Shown in pieces: positions 19,809 through 31,651 of a stretch of 64,000 nt of DNA. The stretch spans positions 41,061 to 105,060 of the forward strand of contig JADHYV010000060.1 in NCBI GenBank assembly GCA_027604705.1, written 5' to 3'. Positions within the stretch are counted from its first letter, which is position 1, and the number at the start of each line of letters is the position of its first letter. The stretch comes from Allomyces arbusculus. Taxonomy: Eukaryota > Blastocladiomycota > Blastocladiomycetes > Blastocladiales > Blastocladiaceae. The notes under the pieces were generated by a model. It was not told the DNA's origin, ran no database searches, and saw only the letters and a program-made list of their open reading frames with translations. The position numbers and the translations under genes were made by a program.

Positions 19809-21260
19809 ATGGCGAGCAGGTCGAGCACGGTGCCGACTCCATCGCCCACGTCGACCCCGTCGCCGACCTCCACGGGCTCGAGCACGCCGCCCCCAACGTC
19901 GACAACCAACTCGCCGACTTCCACGAGCTCGCCAACGTCCACCAAGGACCCGCCGACTTCGACGTCGGCGACCTCGACCTCGGCGACTTCCTCGCAAACG
20001 ACCTCGCCGCCTTCGTCGAGTACCGCTCCCCCGACCTCGACCAAGGACACGCCGTCGACGTCCATCACCGTGTCCTCGACCATCACCGTCTCGACGACCA
20101 TCAATGGCACCCCGACCGTGTTGATGCTCCCGACCACGTTCGCGACAGCCAAGGCCGCACCCAGCGACACGTCCGACTCGTCCAACGGCCCCGGCACCGC
20201 CGTCGTCGTTGTTGCCGTCGTCGTGCCCATCGTCCTAATTGCCACGATCGCCGCGCTCGTCGTGCGGTCGCGGTCGCGCCGCCGGTCGCGCGAGGCCGAG
20301 GCCAATGCGGCCGCCATGTCGCTACACGCCATGCGCAACGCCAACGCCAACGCGGGCGTCACACCGGGCATGCGGTCGTTCACGCCTCGGAACATGGGCG
20401 CCGGCGCGGGAGCCGTCTTCTCGCCGCCCACGCAGCCCGCGCAGCTCGTCCTCCTCTCGTCGGGCAAGGCCGCGAACGGCGGGTTCGGCCCACAGCCACC
20501 GCAGCCGCCGCAGGCCGAGGGCAACGTCTACCTGCCGATGCCCGTCTCCCAGGGGGACCCGAACGGGTACATGGTCCCGGCCGACGTGACCGGCGGGTCC
20601 GCCTCTGGTCCCGCGCCCATGTACGCCACGGGTCCCGGTGGCGTCCAGCCCGTCTACGTGGACGGCGGTGCGGGCCAGCCGATGTACGTTGACGGCGGTG
20701 CCGCGGGCCAGCCGATGTACGTTGACGGTAACGGCATGCCCGTCGCCATGGACTACGACTACGGTCCGCCCGGGCCGTACGTCTCGGGCCCGCCCGGTAA
20801 TGCCGTGTTTGCGACGGGGCCCGTGCCCATGGACCCGGCGGGCGTGCCCGTCTCGATGCCCGTCCTCCCCCCGCTGCCGCCGCACGTGCAGCAGCAGACG
20901 ACCGGACCCCAGCAGCCCGGGCAGCAACAGCAGCAGCAGTTTTCACCGCCGCAGGGGCCGCAGTACGCTCCGCCGGGCCCGCAGTATGTGCCGCAACAGC
21001 CGCAGTATGGCGGGCCACAAGGGCAGGAAATGCTGCGGACGGGCCCGCGGCTCGCGGAGCCGCAGGTGGTCGCGATGAACGGGACGGGGCCGCAGCATAT
21101 GCAGGCTGCCGTGTACGACACGATGGCGACGGACGGCGGGATCATGTATGCGGATGCCGAGCCGCAGCAGGGACAGCAGCAAGCTGGGCCGCAGTTTGCG
21201 CCTGACGACCAAGGGCGTCGCGCGCAGCATGCCGACCAGGTGTTTGGGCGGCATTACTAG
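19809..21260 (+). CDS. Ser/Thr-rich single-pass membrane protein with Pro/Gln-rich tail
   Basis: 483 residues from the ATG at 19809. Residues 1-110 are almost entirely Ser, Thr and Pro, a pattern for heavy O-mannosylation. One membrane segment follows (TAVVVVAVVVPIVLIATIAA, about residues 127-147) with an immediate basic stop-transfer run (RSRSRRRSRE). The remaining 330 residues are a cytoplasmic tail rich in Pro, Gly, Gln, Met and Tyr with repeated units such as QPMYVDGGA and PQYAPPGPQYVPQQPQYG. The layout resembles fungal cell-wall sensors of the Mid2/WSC kind, but no conserved domain is present, so function is open. No signal peptide is visible; a missed upstream exon could supply one. Confidence 0.7.
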   Translation: MASRSSTVPTPSPTSTPSPTSTGSSTPPPTSTTNSPTSTSSPTSTKDPPTSTSATSTSATSSQTTSPPSSSTAPPTSTKDTPSTSITVSSTITVSTTINGTPTVLMLPTTFATAKAAPSDTSDSSNGPGTAVVVVAVVVPIVLIATIAALVVRSRSRRRSREAEANAAAMSLHAMRNANANAGVTPGMRSFTPRNMGAGAGAVFSPPTQPAQLVLLSSGKAANGGFGPQPPQPPQAEGNVYLPMPVSQGDPNGYMVPADVTGGSASGPAPMYATGPGGVQPVYVDGGAGQPMYVDGGAAGQPMYVDGNGMPVAMDYDYGPPGPYVSGPPGNAVFATGPVPMDPAGVPVSMPVLPPLPPHVQQQTTGPQQPGQQQQQQFSPPQGPQYAPPGPQYVPQQPQYGGPQGQEMLRTGPRLAEPQVVAMNGTGPQHMQAAVYDTMATDGGIMYADAEPQQGQQQAGPQFAPDDQGRRAQHADQVFGRHY

Positions 21261-21672
21261 ACGCCGCGACGCCGCTGATGGGATCGTGTGACCGTGCTCG
21301 TCCGCGCCCCTCGTCGCTTGCAAAACTTTCCTAGAGAATAGGCGCGCGGACTGGTCGAGTCTCGCCAGTGCCGGCCGTGTTCCGTTTGATGTGTCGACGT
21401 TTTTGTCATGCCGTGTTTGCACACTTGTCGTTCCACGAGGGTCATTCGCCATTTCGCTATTTTGCTGTCTGTAGAGACCCTCGTTTCGTTGGTTTTTGGT
21501 CGTTTGCAACTTGGTTTGGATTGGTTTGCTCGTCCTTTTTTTTGCCTTGATCGCCGTCCTTTGTCGTACCTGCAGTACACCTTCCGTTGCTTCATGTTTT
21601 GCCGTCAAATACAGAGCTCGTAGAGCGCGTCTTCATTCTAATCTTCTCGCTCCCCACTTCTGTTTCACGTCT
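21261..21672. other. convergent 3' region, T-rich on the plus strand
   Basis: About 410 bp between two facing stop codons. The plus strand is T-rich, consistent with 3' ends and polyadenylation signals. I see no gene. Confidence 0.4.
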
Positions 21673-23452
21673 TCAGTCTCCCATCTCCTCTGTCCGTCGA
21701 GTGCCTTCTCTTTCGTCATTTCCCACCGGCGCGACCGGAGGGGCGGGACCAAGAGTGGGAGCAGTAGCGGCACTTGACGATGACGTGATCGGCACGTCCG
21801 CTGGCGCTCGTGGCCGATCCTCGCCCGGTTGCTGCATGGGCATCCGCATTGGTCGCGACGAAGACGGCCGTGGCGGCGCCTGGGCCGGTGGACTCGACGA
21901 GCGTGAGCTGGATGGGTCCGGCGTCGCGACACCATCGACATCCCCAAACCGCACCGGGTCCGGCGCCACCGTGACCCGCTTGTTCGCGCGCGGCGGCGAC
22001 ACGCTAGCAGCCGCGGCGGGCACGGTCGCCGCGGCCTGCACCGCGTCCACGGTCAGCACCTCGGCCTCGGCAAAGTAATCGCGCAGCCTTGGCGCCGGCG
22101 CGACCTGCACCCCCACCACCGCCGCGGGCGGCGGCACGACCGCGGCGCGTGCCTCGTTCTCCGCCGCGACCCTTGCGACCTCGGCCGCAACTGCGCGCAC
22201 TTTCGCGTCCAGCGCAACCACTTTCGCCGTCCACGCGCGCGCTTCCGCACGCACCTTCGCATCCACCTCCCGCACCTCCATCGCGACCGCGGCCACCGCC
22301 GGTTCGACCACCGCGTCCTTGAGCCTGCGTTCCACCTCCTCGACCGCGCGTGCGACCGCCGCCACCTGCGCGGCCACCGCGCGATCCCCGTCGTCGCGCA
22401 CCACCTGTTCTGCGCGCACCGCGGCCGTCCACGCGACCCGCTCGTCCTCGACCCGCCGCGCGACGGGGCCCAGGACCGCCTCGCCCCATGCCGCGAGCGT
22501 CGCGCGCACGCCGTGCTCGACGCCCGCGACTTGTTTCTGGAACGCCTGCAACACGGCGACCGTATCGTTCACCTGCGCCGCGGCTGCGTCACGCCACTTG
22601 GTTTCCGCGCGGGAGACGGCGGTCGCGACCATTTCCGGTGCTGACCGGACCGCGGCTTGTAGCGCGGCCACGTCCGCGACGACGGTAGAGAGTTGTGCGG
22701 ATAAAGAGGCCAGTTGGTCGGCCGTGTCCCGCGCGCCACGGCCGGTCGCGTGGGCCACGGTCGATTGGACGAGCGCGTGGTGCGCGGTTAGGTTGGAGAC
22801 GTCGGTTTGTAAGGCGCGGTGCGCGGCAGCGAGAGCCGTGGTTAACTGGTCGACGCGGAGACGGTCCGCGAGGAGTTGGGATTCCAGGCGGACGCGCAGG
22901 TCACGCTCAGCGGCGAGGGATTGGTCCAGGAAGGCGACGCGCGCAGCGAGGCGCTGCAGGTCGTGTTTGTCGAGGCCCGTGGGGCAGGCAGTGGAGGTCG
23001 AGGTGGCGATGCCGAGTGGGGAGGTCGCGAGACTGGGGCTAGAAGACGTGGAGAGTCAGCTAATTGCGCCGATGGACGAGTTGGGGGAGGAGTGGGGCGG
23101 ACCTGATGACGTCGCCGAGCATTGGCGCGTACGACGACGTGGATGATGGCGGGACGAGTGGCAGGAGAGGCGGGATCGTCGGGCTCGACGGGAGGAGCCG
23201 GCCGGCACCCATGGCTGCGACTTTGTCCATAGTGCTGCTGGTACCAGTTGTGCCTGCGGGTGCAGCGGCGGTACCAGATGGCGTGCTGCTACGCGGCCGG
23301 AGCACGGCGTCCACCTTGCCCAGGGCACGCTCCTCGTTGCGTCGGCGCTTGGCGTCGTCGGCCTGCCTTCGCTGTTCTACTCGAATTGCCGTGTCAGAGA
23401 TAAGCGTATGATTGGCCTAGTGGAGAGGAAACATGCAAAAGCTGGAATCACC
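21673..23452 (-). CDS. long coiled-coil protein, 5' end incomplete
   Basis: Three exons can be joined: one ending at 23452 (basic EKRRELDSIRLKE), 23376-23103 (QRRQADDAKRRRNEERALGK, then a Pro/Ser linker) and 23038-21673. The last exon is Ala/Val/Arg/Glu-rich heptad sequence for over 250 residues (LDKHDLQRLAARVAFLDQSL, RVEDERVAWTAAVRAEQVV), then a Pro/Ser-rich tail ending RRTEEMGD. The first exon would need a further upstream exon with the start codon, which I could not place between 23.5 and 24.0 kb. No family is recognised. It is transcribed divergently from CEP76, and a centrosomal or axonemal role is possible but is inference from position and coiled-coil content only. Confidence 0.6.
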
Positions 23453-23990
23453 TTCTTTGAGCCGGATCGAGTCAAGCTCACGCCGCTTTTCGCGCTCTAT
23501 CCGGCCGGCAGTCGGGCGTCAGGATGGCGCTTAATAATTGTAGCCTAGTTGAGCAGCGGTGCTGTTTGACGAGGATAGGAACCGTCTATAGTGTCCCAGT
23601 TCATGGCTGTCTAGCCAGCGCGAATTCTCGGCGCGATATAACCGCCACTGGTCCTGAGTCGCTGGATTCCGTGTTGCCGATGCATGCAATGTCGATTGCC
23701 GGGAGTTGGAGGGCACGTTGGGCGCTTGTGAGCGCTGGATTTCGAGAGCAAAGTCTTCGGAGGTGTCGGCAGCCAATGTGATGATGGTGATTGACGTCCC
23801 CACGCGGTCATGTGTGAGTGAATGAGAATGTTAAAAAGTCGGTGCAGTTGGTGCGCACTCCGCGAGCCGTCCGCTCTGCCGACGACGTGCCGACCCGACC
23901 AGTTCAACTTCGTGCAATCCAGCTCAGTTCAACGTCCCGCCCTTGGCAACACCATTAGCGACGGGCGATCAAATCTAGCTGGCACCGACC

Positions 23991-26467
23991 ATGGAGCCGC
24001 CACACATGCCTGTGGCCTTGTCGCTGGCCGCGACCGCCAATGTCGAGTCGGCCATTGTCTGGTCGAGTATTGAGGAGCACGTGCGCGGCGTTGTCGACGA
24101 GGCTGTCAACACGCAATGGGCCAGCGCGGGCGAAGAACACAAAATTGTTGCCGACGTGCGTGCCTGTGCAGCAACAAGCATGATAGGAAGGGATCGCCCG
24201 TGGCTAAGGCGAGTTATTGCGTCTCGATGCATAGATCAAGCATGACTTGGTCATGGCCGGCATCGTGGACGATCTGGTCTCGTCAATTCGGTCGGTATGG
24301 TCTTTACGCTCGCGATGACGAGCGCGTGCGAAAAGAACTAACTGGACGATGACGACTGCCGGCCCGATGTCGATTGCAGAAAGAAGACGCGACCGGTGCC
24401 AAGGATTGGAGCAGCAAGTTCTCGTTCTGCTGATCTCTTCTCGAACACAATTGCGCCTGGTCGCCGACATGCGCAGCAGCCGGCCTCGACGTCTCGACCA
24501 GGGCCATCACGAGGAATTACCAATTCTCATTCAGATCCGCATACGGTCAGAATTCAAGTTCACCGTGGGCGCGCCTTCTTGCACGACTTTGCCCCTGAGG
24601 TACGAACTGATGCAACGCTTTGATGCGGCTCATCTGACCCTTCAACTCGCCTCTTTACAGAGCTTTATTCATCTCGACGTGTTCGTATCTGGATCCCGCA
24701 CGCGGTGCGCCGTCCGCGCGACCATCGACCCGACGTTCAACCTGACCCTCGCCCTTTCCGACCGTGCCCTCACTCAGCCGCACCCGTCCTGGCCCGCATT
24801 TGCTCTCGTCGCGACCACAACCAACCCGCACCACCCGTCCCCACACCTCCTCGGCGCCGCGTTCATCACCGACCTGGCTCCGTTCCGCACCACATCCCAA
24901 CTGATCCCCCTCGCGATCCAGGGCGGCGACACGACAGGTCTGCTCGAAGTGCGGATCCAGTGCGGGAACCCCAACGTCTGGACGACACCCCTCCCGAGCA
25001 CCCCTCCACGCCCGACCGACTGGACCGACGCTGCACTCGACCGGTGGTGGCGGTCCGTCACGCAGATATTGCGCTCGCGGTACCCGTGGCTCGCCCCATC
25101 CGCCTCCGTCGACGAGGCCGGTACTTCCGCAAGCGACGACCATTTCGCGCGTGGCGTCGTGCTCTGGGTTAACAACGAGTCGGGCCACCGACTCGCAGCA
25201 CCGCACCTGATCACACCCATTAGCGACCCGCGCGCCATCCCGACCGCGAGACACGCCACCCGGTTCGTCAAACTACTCCCGACCCTGGCGGTACCCACGT
25301 CCGCGACAGCCCGGTCCGTGACCGACGCGTCCTGCTGGCCGTCGCCGCAATTCACTCTCGCGTGTGGTTCGGCCGCTTCGGCGCGCGCGCGGTGCGTCCT
25401 GCTCGTGAGTTTACTGCGTGGGCTGAACCTCGACGCGTACGTGACGCTCGGCTCGTCGCCGCGCGGCGCGGTCCTGTGGGTGACGATTTTGCGGCAGGGG
25501 AGCAAGGGGGTCGTCGAGGCCGAGCTGATTGATATCGCCGGCTCAGCAATGGCTGCACGGTCGGGAATGCCGGCGACGGCGGTGTCCACTTTCGCGCCAG
25601 ACGGACTGCACGGGTGGACGGGCGTCTCGTGCATGTTTTCGGACCGCGGGGTGTTTGTGAGTGTGCAGGACTGGCGAGCGCCGTTGAGCCGGGTCTCGTG
25701 GGACGTGAAGGGCGCCGGGTGGCGCGCGATGTGGGTGGGGGAGGGGGAGAAGGCGATGGTGCTGGGCCGGAAGGAGGTGACGGTCAAGGTGTATGACCGG
25801 ATCGGGTTGTTTGTGATCGAGCCGGATGGGTGGACGAGCCGGCTCCCACTGATTCGGCCACGAGTGGATCAGGATACGGTCGAGACGGCGGTGCAGGACT
25901 CGCTCGTGGCGTGGTTGGCGACACAGAGGCATTACCTTGGGGTACGATGGTTCGAGTTGTCTTTGCCGGTCGCTCGACGACTAGACAATTGACGTGTTGA
26001 TTGTCGAGTAGTTGGTCACCGTTTGGAATACGGCGCTCAGCAGCGCCATGCATCAGTTGCTCGCGTCCATGGACGCACAGAGCCACTGGGCGCCTACGAC
26101 TTCGATCCACACGCCCACGGCACCCAACTCGTTTGACATGCACCATTTCGAATCGGCGATTCGGGCCCTCATCCCGCCGTCTTGGTCGTTTCGTGGCGCG
26201 CCGTCGTGCATCTTGCTCGGGCCGCACGTGCTCGCACTCTCCACCCACGACGGACATGTGTCGGAATGGGCGCGTGATGTCGCGGCACGGGCTATGGCCG
26301 ACTGGGCTCGGCACGACGTGGCACGCGCGCTCGTATCCGATCCAAGCGACGAAATGCGGTTTGCGTGCGCGGTGCGTGTGGTTGTCTACGGTGAGGCGGT
26401 GGCCGCGTGGATGGTGGTCGGCGCCGTGGTCCCACCGGAGGACGACGACGAGGAGAGCGCCGAGTGA
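23991..26467 (+). CDS. CEP76: CEP76 homologue, centriolar protein
   Basis: Five exons: 23991-24155, 24235-24290, 24380-24599, 24661-25941 and 26012-26467, giving 725 residues with consistent phases (human CEP76 has 659). The N-terminal helix (IEEHVRGVVDEAV) and HDLVMAGIVDDLVSSI match human CEP76's opening helices. HTVRIQVHRGRAFLHDF begins the C2-like domain. Residues 370-450 match the transglutaminase-like fold (TRFVKLLPTLA, then CVLLVSLLRGLNLDAYVTLG and AVLWVTI). The end matches the CEP76 C-terminus (FESAIRALIPPSWSFRG, then FACAVRVVVYGEAVAAWMVV). CEP76 restrains centriole reduplication and contributes to ciliary function in animals. In a fungus it implies basal bodies. The human D-C-E-D element of the transglutaminase-like region is not kept, so no enzymatic activity is expected. 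Confidence 0.85.
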
Positions 26468-26579
26468 GACTGGATTAGGGTGGAGAGAGTGGAGGAAACT
26501 GGCCAATACACGATAATTGTCTGAAAACACACCCATTTCCTATTGGTATTCACGAATTTCAATGCCCATCACCTCTTCA

Positions 26580-28163
26580 TCACACCTTGACGCGCAACCG
26601 GCGATCCAGCAGCACGAACCGCAAGTAAACCGACCCAGCCGCGCCTAACAGCATCGTCAGCGCAGCGAACACAATTGCGCCGACATATTCGCGCGCGGGC
26701 GTGCTGTAGATCCCACTCGCGTTCGTGCACGCCGTGATGAGCGCCGCGGCAATCGGCGGCCCGGCCAAGTTGCCTGCAGCCGTGCCCGTGTACAGCATCC
26801 CGAGCATTGACGGCAGTTCCTCGATCCCAAACAGCTGCGCAATCACGGTCGCGTTGAGCCCAATGAACCCGCCGGCCGAGAGCCCGAACACGACCGCGTA
26901 GACGAACAACAGCGCCGTGTTCCCACCGGCCGGCAACCAGAAAGCCAGCGTCGCCGCTCCCGTCACGACGAGTGAGATCATGTAGGTGTTGATGTTCCCC
27001 ACCCGGTCCGCGACCCACCCGGTCCCGACGCGCCCAACGATCGAGAGCACGTTGATGACCGTCAGCAACGTCGACGTAAACGCCGGGGACTGGTGCGCCA
27101 CCGAGGAGAGATACGTCGGTAAAAAGGTGAACGGCTCCATGTAACCAAACGGGAAGCCAACCGTGACCACCATGAGCGCGACAAAGCGTGCGTCACGGAA
27201 CCGCGTCCAATCGAGCAAAGGCGGGCGCGTCTGGCCCGCCTGGTGCGCCGTCGGCGGCAGTCGCGTGCGCACCATGGCCGACGCCATGAGCAAGAGCGCT
27301 AGCGACCCAAATCCACAAATACGCAACGTCCATGCGGTCCCGACACGCGGGAGCAGTGCGCCGACGACCTGCGTGACCGCGATGCCGCCAAACCCGGTCC
27401 CGGACACAGCGATGCCGACGGCCAGCGAACGTCGCTTGACCCACCATTGCGCGGGAAGACTTACGCCGGGGAAGTAGGTCAGCGCCGACCCGATACCGTA
27501 CACAATTCCTTGAGTCAAGACGAGTTGCCAAACTTCGGTTGCAAACGACGCGAGGAAGAACCCGGCGGGCAGCAAAATGGATCCGGCAAAAATGACGGCC
27601 TGGAATGGCACGCGTTCGGCAAGACGGCCTACTAAGGTCCCTGTGACAAACATCACGCACGGTCCCGCCGTGCCAATGAGCGAGATAGACGACGGCGCGG
27701 CGTGCGGGAAGTCGACCGTCTGGTACTGCTTTTGGTAGAGGCCAAACGCGTACTGGTGCCCAAACGACGCGAAATGGATGAGAAACGAGGCAAGCACGGC
27801 GAGCCAGGCGTAGCGGCCTCCGTCGACGGGCGCGTGAGCGAGATCGTTCGGGCGCAGCTCTTGGATGGGTGCGCCGTCGTCGAGATCGTCGTCGTCATCA
27901 AAGTGGCATTTCTTGCTCTTGTCGCCCAGAACGTCTTGGAGCAATCTGGTGCGGTGCGGCGCATCGGCGTCCTTGTCCTCGGTGGCGTCGGCGCCGGATT
28001 CGACCAGTGCTTTTCGATCGTCGAGCAGGAGCGTGATATCGTTGGCGACTAGCGTCGCAGCGTTGGACACGGGCACGAGCGGAACGGCCTCGAGCGATGG
28101 GCGGGCCGAGTCTGGAGGACTTGCTGGCGAGGCCGGCAACGGCGCCGCGGATGATGAGGACAT
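26580..28163 (-). CDS. MFS transporter, monocarboxylate-porter (MCT/MCH) type
   Basis: One exon, 527 residues from an ATG (MSSSSAAPLP). The first ~115 residues are a polar, acidic cytoplasmic leader (DDDDDLDDG). Twelve membrane segments follow, opening with GRYAWLAVLASFLIHFASFG, the D/GGW-W--V-F---G motif region of the monocarboxylate porters. TLVGRLAERVPFQAV holds the loop 2-3 motif of the superfamily, and WWVKRRSLAVGIAVSGTGFG is the segment before TM5 typical of MCT/MCH proteins. The second half includes VADRVGNINTYM between TM8 and TM9. The substrate is probably a small organic acid or riboflavin-like solute and cannot be told from sequence. The stop lies about 110 bp from the CEP76 stop, tail to tail. 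Confidence 0.88.
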   Translation of the reverse strand: MSSSSAAPLPASPASPPDSARPSLEAVPLVPVSNAATLVANDITLLLDDRKALVESGADATEDKDADAPHRTRLLQDVLGDKSKKCHFDDDDDLDDGAPIQELRPNDLAHAPVDGGRYAWLAVLASFLIHFASFGHQYAFGLYQKQYQTVDFPHAAPSSISLIGTAGPCVMFVTGTLVGRLAERVPFQAVIFAGSILLPAGFFLASFATEVWQLVLTQGIVYGIGSALTYFPGVSLPAQWWVKRRSLAVGIAVSGTGFGGIAVTQVVGALLPRVGTAWTLRICGFGSLALLLMASAMVRTRLPPTAHQAGQTRPPLLDWTRFRDARFVALMVVTVGFPFGYMEPFTFLPTYLSSVAHQSPAFTSTLLTVINVLSIVGRVGTGWVADRVGNINTYMISLVVTGAATLAFWLPAGGNTALLFVYAVVFGLSAGGFIGLNATVIAQLFGIEELPSMLGMLYTGTAAGNLAGPPIAAALITACTNASGIYSTPAREYVGAIVFAALTMLLGAAGSVYLRFVLLDRRLRVKV

Positions 28164-28704
28164 GGTGGGGAAGTTTGATCAGGGACGTTGAGGGCCGATC
28201 TGAGCAGGGAGAATGATGGGCAAGAGGGGGCGCGCGCGCCATTTGAAGGCCAATTGTGGGCGCGCAGGCAGCGACCGACGACCGCAGTCTGTGCAGCGCC
28301 AACATGGACTGGATGCGCTTGGGTGAGGGGTTATTCGTGTTCACGGCGATCAGCAGTCATCGTGCGGCTCAACTGTCAGCGTCACGGGCAACGAGTGGGT
28401 GAGACTCGGGAGCGGGTGGGGCCGGTCACGACCGGCCAGGACAATGGCATTGGCAGACGCATGGCGAGGGCGCGCCTCCCGGCGACCCGCCGGGCGGTTG
28501 ATCTGCCGGATGCACGGCTGCGCGGCGCGGCGTGCGTCTCGCGCCTCACTCGTCTCTCAGCGTGGCATGACTTGCGCGTGCGTCTGACTTGGATGCATAC
28601 CAGAAACGCATCAATCGTTGCCAGCCGTTGCTCGCAGCTTGCCAGGCCGTCTTCGACCGCGACGGCGACGGCGACGACGGCGGTGCCTCTTGCAGCAGCA
28701 GACC
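28164..28704. promoter_or_regulatory. divergent intergenic region transporter / METTL16
   Basis: About 540 bp between the divergent starts. Frames here are short and Arg-rich, without family motifs. No regulatory site is recognised. Confidence 0.35.
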
Positions 28705-30642
28705 ATGGGCCCACTCTTGTCGACCACACTCGTCGAACCTCGCGAGGACCAACCTGCCACCGGGCTGACCAACGACCAGGAGCCGCGCGACGAGCAATCT
28801 GAATCGCAAGCCATGCTTAGCGGCAAGGTCGATAAAGATACCGAGTCGACAAGGCACCTGGAGAGCAATTATGGCTTGGACCACAAGCGCAAAAATCGGA
28901 GACGACCATTTTCAATTGCAGAGCAACGCCTAGCTTCAGCACCGGCGCCTGCTGCGACAAAATTCAGGAATGGTCGCACCGACACACCTGCCGTGCCCAT
29001 TCACCCGCGCAATCGATACGCGGAACGGCCGCCCGATTTTGCCGAGCTCGCTGTCAACGACCAGGTGCTCGCAGAATGGTTCGTTCAAGCACGCCGCATT
29101 GCTGTGATTCTCGCATGGTTTCGTGGTCCCTGATGCGTTCCATTGCTTCTGAAGTGCAGCCTTGTGATTGATCGCAAGACTGGTCGGCCTTCGCTCGATT
29201 TCGCCGATCCGAGGAGCGTCAAGTACGACAGTCCCCCATTAAGTCCATTACGCGAAGCAACTGAATGCGCTTCCGACCCTATTTCATCTACAGAGCGCTG
29301 ACATGTGCCCTTCTCAAGGCGCACTGGGACCTCGACATTGATTTCCCGCTCGAATCACTATGCCCGACTGTACGTTTGAGTTTGTTTTCTGACCGCTGTC
29401 CAACGAATCTCGTTCCCATGTTTGATCTTGTTCCTTGATCAGGTCACGAATCGCTTGAATTACCTGCTCGAAGTCGAGGATTTACTTCGCATCGCAGGTT
29501 GTCATGGCTCAGCCACTTTACTCGACATGTGCGTTGCCTACGGAACGGAAGGGTGGAGATTCAACGTTGTGACTGGGTACTCATTTTCTCGACCGATGAT
29601 AGCGGCACAGGTTTCACATGCATTTATCCGCTCCTCGGGTGCCGGCTTCGCTCAAATTGGCGCTTTATCGCTACGGGTACCCTCTCCACCCTCACTTCGC
29701 CCTGGGATCTGCACCGACCCACCAGTCGTCTCGCTTGCTTGCCGTAGAAATCGATGCGGTTGCTGTTGCATGCGCGACCGCCAACGTCGCCCGCAACCAC
29801 CTCGCCGACCGCATTCGTGTCATTCACACGACGCCCACGGCCTCATTTTATGCGTCCATCGCGGGACCCGGCACGGTTATTACCGCCGTCATGTGCAACC
29901 CTCCCTTCTACTCGTCGGCCGAGCACCGCAAGGCAGCGAGCGACGCAAAACGCAAGCTGCACCCAGCAACTCCAGGAACAACCAGCGAAATGGTGACTGA
30001 GGGCGGCGAGGTCACTTTTGTGCAGAGAATGATGCGCGAGTCGGTCGACGCGGCGCACAACGTCGTCGTCTTCTCGGCCATGGTCGGGTTCAAGTCTTCG
30101 ATTGCAGCGCTGCGCGAAACGGCGAACGAACTTGCGGTACTTTGGCGTGATGCAATTTCGAAAGCTCTCCACCGGTCTTGCTCTTGACCTCATCGACCTA
30201 GATTCCGTGCTTCTTCGTGCGGTCGTTGCACCAGGGCCGGACCGTCCGCTGGGTCGTCGCGTGGTCGTTTTCGCCCTCGCTGCGCGACCGCACGTGCCGG
30301 CTCTTGACCGTTCCTGCTGAGCGTGAGCTGACGGTCCTGCAGCTCCGCGCCATTTTGGACAGCGTGGATATCGTCGTTGCCACCGAAGGCGACGACTGGC
30401 TCGAATTTACTGTGCAGGAGCCGACCTGGACGCGCGCATACAAGCGCCGCAAGATGCGTCATGACGAGTCGGTCGAGCATGGCAAAGGCTCGAAGGAGGC
30501 GATATGCCTGTGGTGGGCACGTCGCGAGCGACCGTCTGGACAACCCGAGACGGGAATCACGGCCGTGTGGATTGCGGGGCCGCGCGACTCGGCCGTGTTC
30601 ACGTCATTCATGACGTTTGTGACCAATCAAATTGGAAAGTGA
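28705..30642 (+). CDS. METTL16: METTL16-type RNA N6-adenosine methyltransferase
   Basis: Seven exons: 28705 to about 29103, 29155-29222, 29294-29369, 29443-29528, 29603-29676, 29748-30136 and 30202-30642, about 510 residues; the first donor is not settled. Family landmarks are in order: HPRNRYAERPPDFAELA, DFADPRSVKALTCALL, PLESLCPTVTNRLNYLLEVED, the SAM-binding LLDIGTGFTCIYPLLG, FIATEIDAVAVACA, the catalytic MCNPPFYSS (NPPF), EGGEVTFVQRM, then LHQGRTVRWVVAWSF. METTL16 (fission yeast Mtl16) methylates A43 in the ACAGA box of U6 snRNA, the base that meets position +4 of the 5' splice site. The protein has an N-terminal extension of about 100 polar residues and no long vertebrate-type C-terminal extension. 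All visible catalytic residues are intact. Confidence 0.92.
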
Positions 30643-31651
30643 TTCTCGCCGTACATTTTCTGGGCGTTCTGCCGAGCGGTTTCTTCCAGCTTGTCCGTGT
30701 GGAGTTGTGTTAAAAGCAAAAAACCTAAAAAACCTAAAAACACCTAAGCCGAATGTCGCGTCGAAGTTTCAAAAGGGCCTGGTCACGTCACATTGCAGTA
30801 CTGTGCGCGAATATCACCCGCGAGTGGACAAGACGGTTGGTCGAAAACAGATGAATGGAGTGAATGGGTGTTGTCGATTGGACTGCAGGCTCAGTTGCTG
30901 ATCGTCGAAACGTGGCGGTGAAGTGATTTTTGACATCGATCACCACCATCTCAGACACTCTTCATTTCTTCCTTGATTTTCTTGTCGTCGTTGTCCTCAG
31001 TTTGCAGTCCCAAGACCAAACTCTGACTGATTGTCGCAACTGAACGGATCAAGTACTTGTAAGCCCCAACGTTATGCTGCTGAAAATCGCCCCTCAAAAA
31101 ACCAATGTCGCCCATGTGCTCTGGCTCATCAAGATAAAGCGCGCTTGCAACTCTCCTTACCACGAGTAGAACGGAGCATGGGCGTGAGTTTGGAGAACGA
31201 ATGGCTAACGACGACGATCCCAAGTGCAAAGAATGGTGGCAGGGGGGATAACTCCAGAGGATGCAGATTAACGAATTAGCTATATCCTACTTCAGGCTTT
31301 TTTCTTCTCTTCAGTGACGTCGCATCTGTTAGACTTGACCAAAGTCGAGGCCAACAACGTCTTGCAACCTCCAGCTTGCCAGGATGATGGAGACGGTTGA
31401 GGTCTCTCTCTCAGATTTTTCGTAAGTTGTTGTTATTGACTGCCATTTTTCGGGCAGAGCTAGACGCCGCTCATGAAACACACATAATGTGCTGTGCCGA
31501 GAGAAAAAGTGGTTGCGCGCAAGAGACGGAAGCTGAAGAGACAGGTCATATTTCATGACGTTGCAGGGCTTGCAGCAAATTGTTTGGATTGTGGAATCAA
31601 CAGCCTCCACCCGAGCAACACGCAAATTAACATCTTAGACAGCAATCGCTC
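30643..31651. other. intergenic, AT-richer, nothing recognised
   Basis: About 1 kb with only short frames and short A-rich runs (around 30715-30750). No motif, repeat family or RNA gene recognised. Confidence 0.4.

Noticed and set aside
19673-20692. 339-codon plus-strand frame overlapping the Ser/Thr-rich membrane protein, with Asp/His/Leu-rich sequence
   Set aside because: The acidic pattern is what repeated Ser/Thr codons give when read in another frame; no motif supports dual coding.
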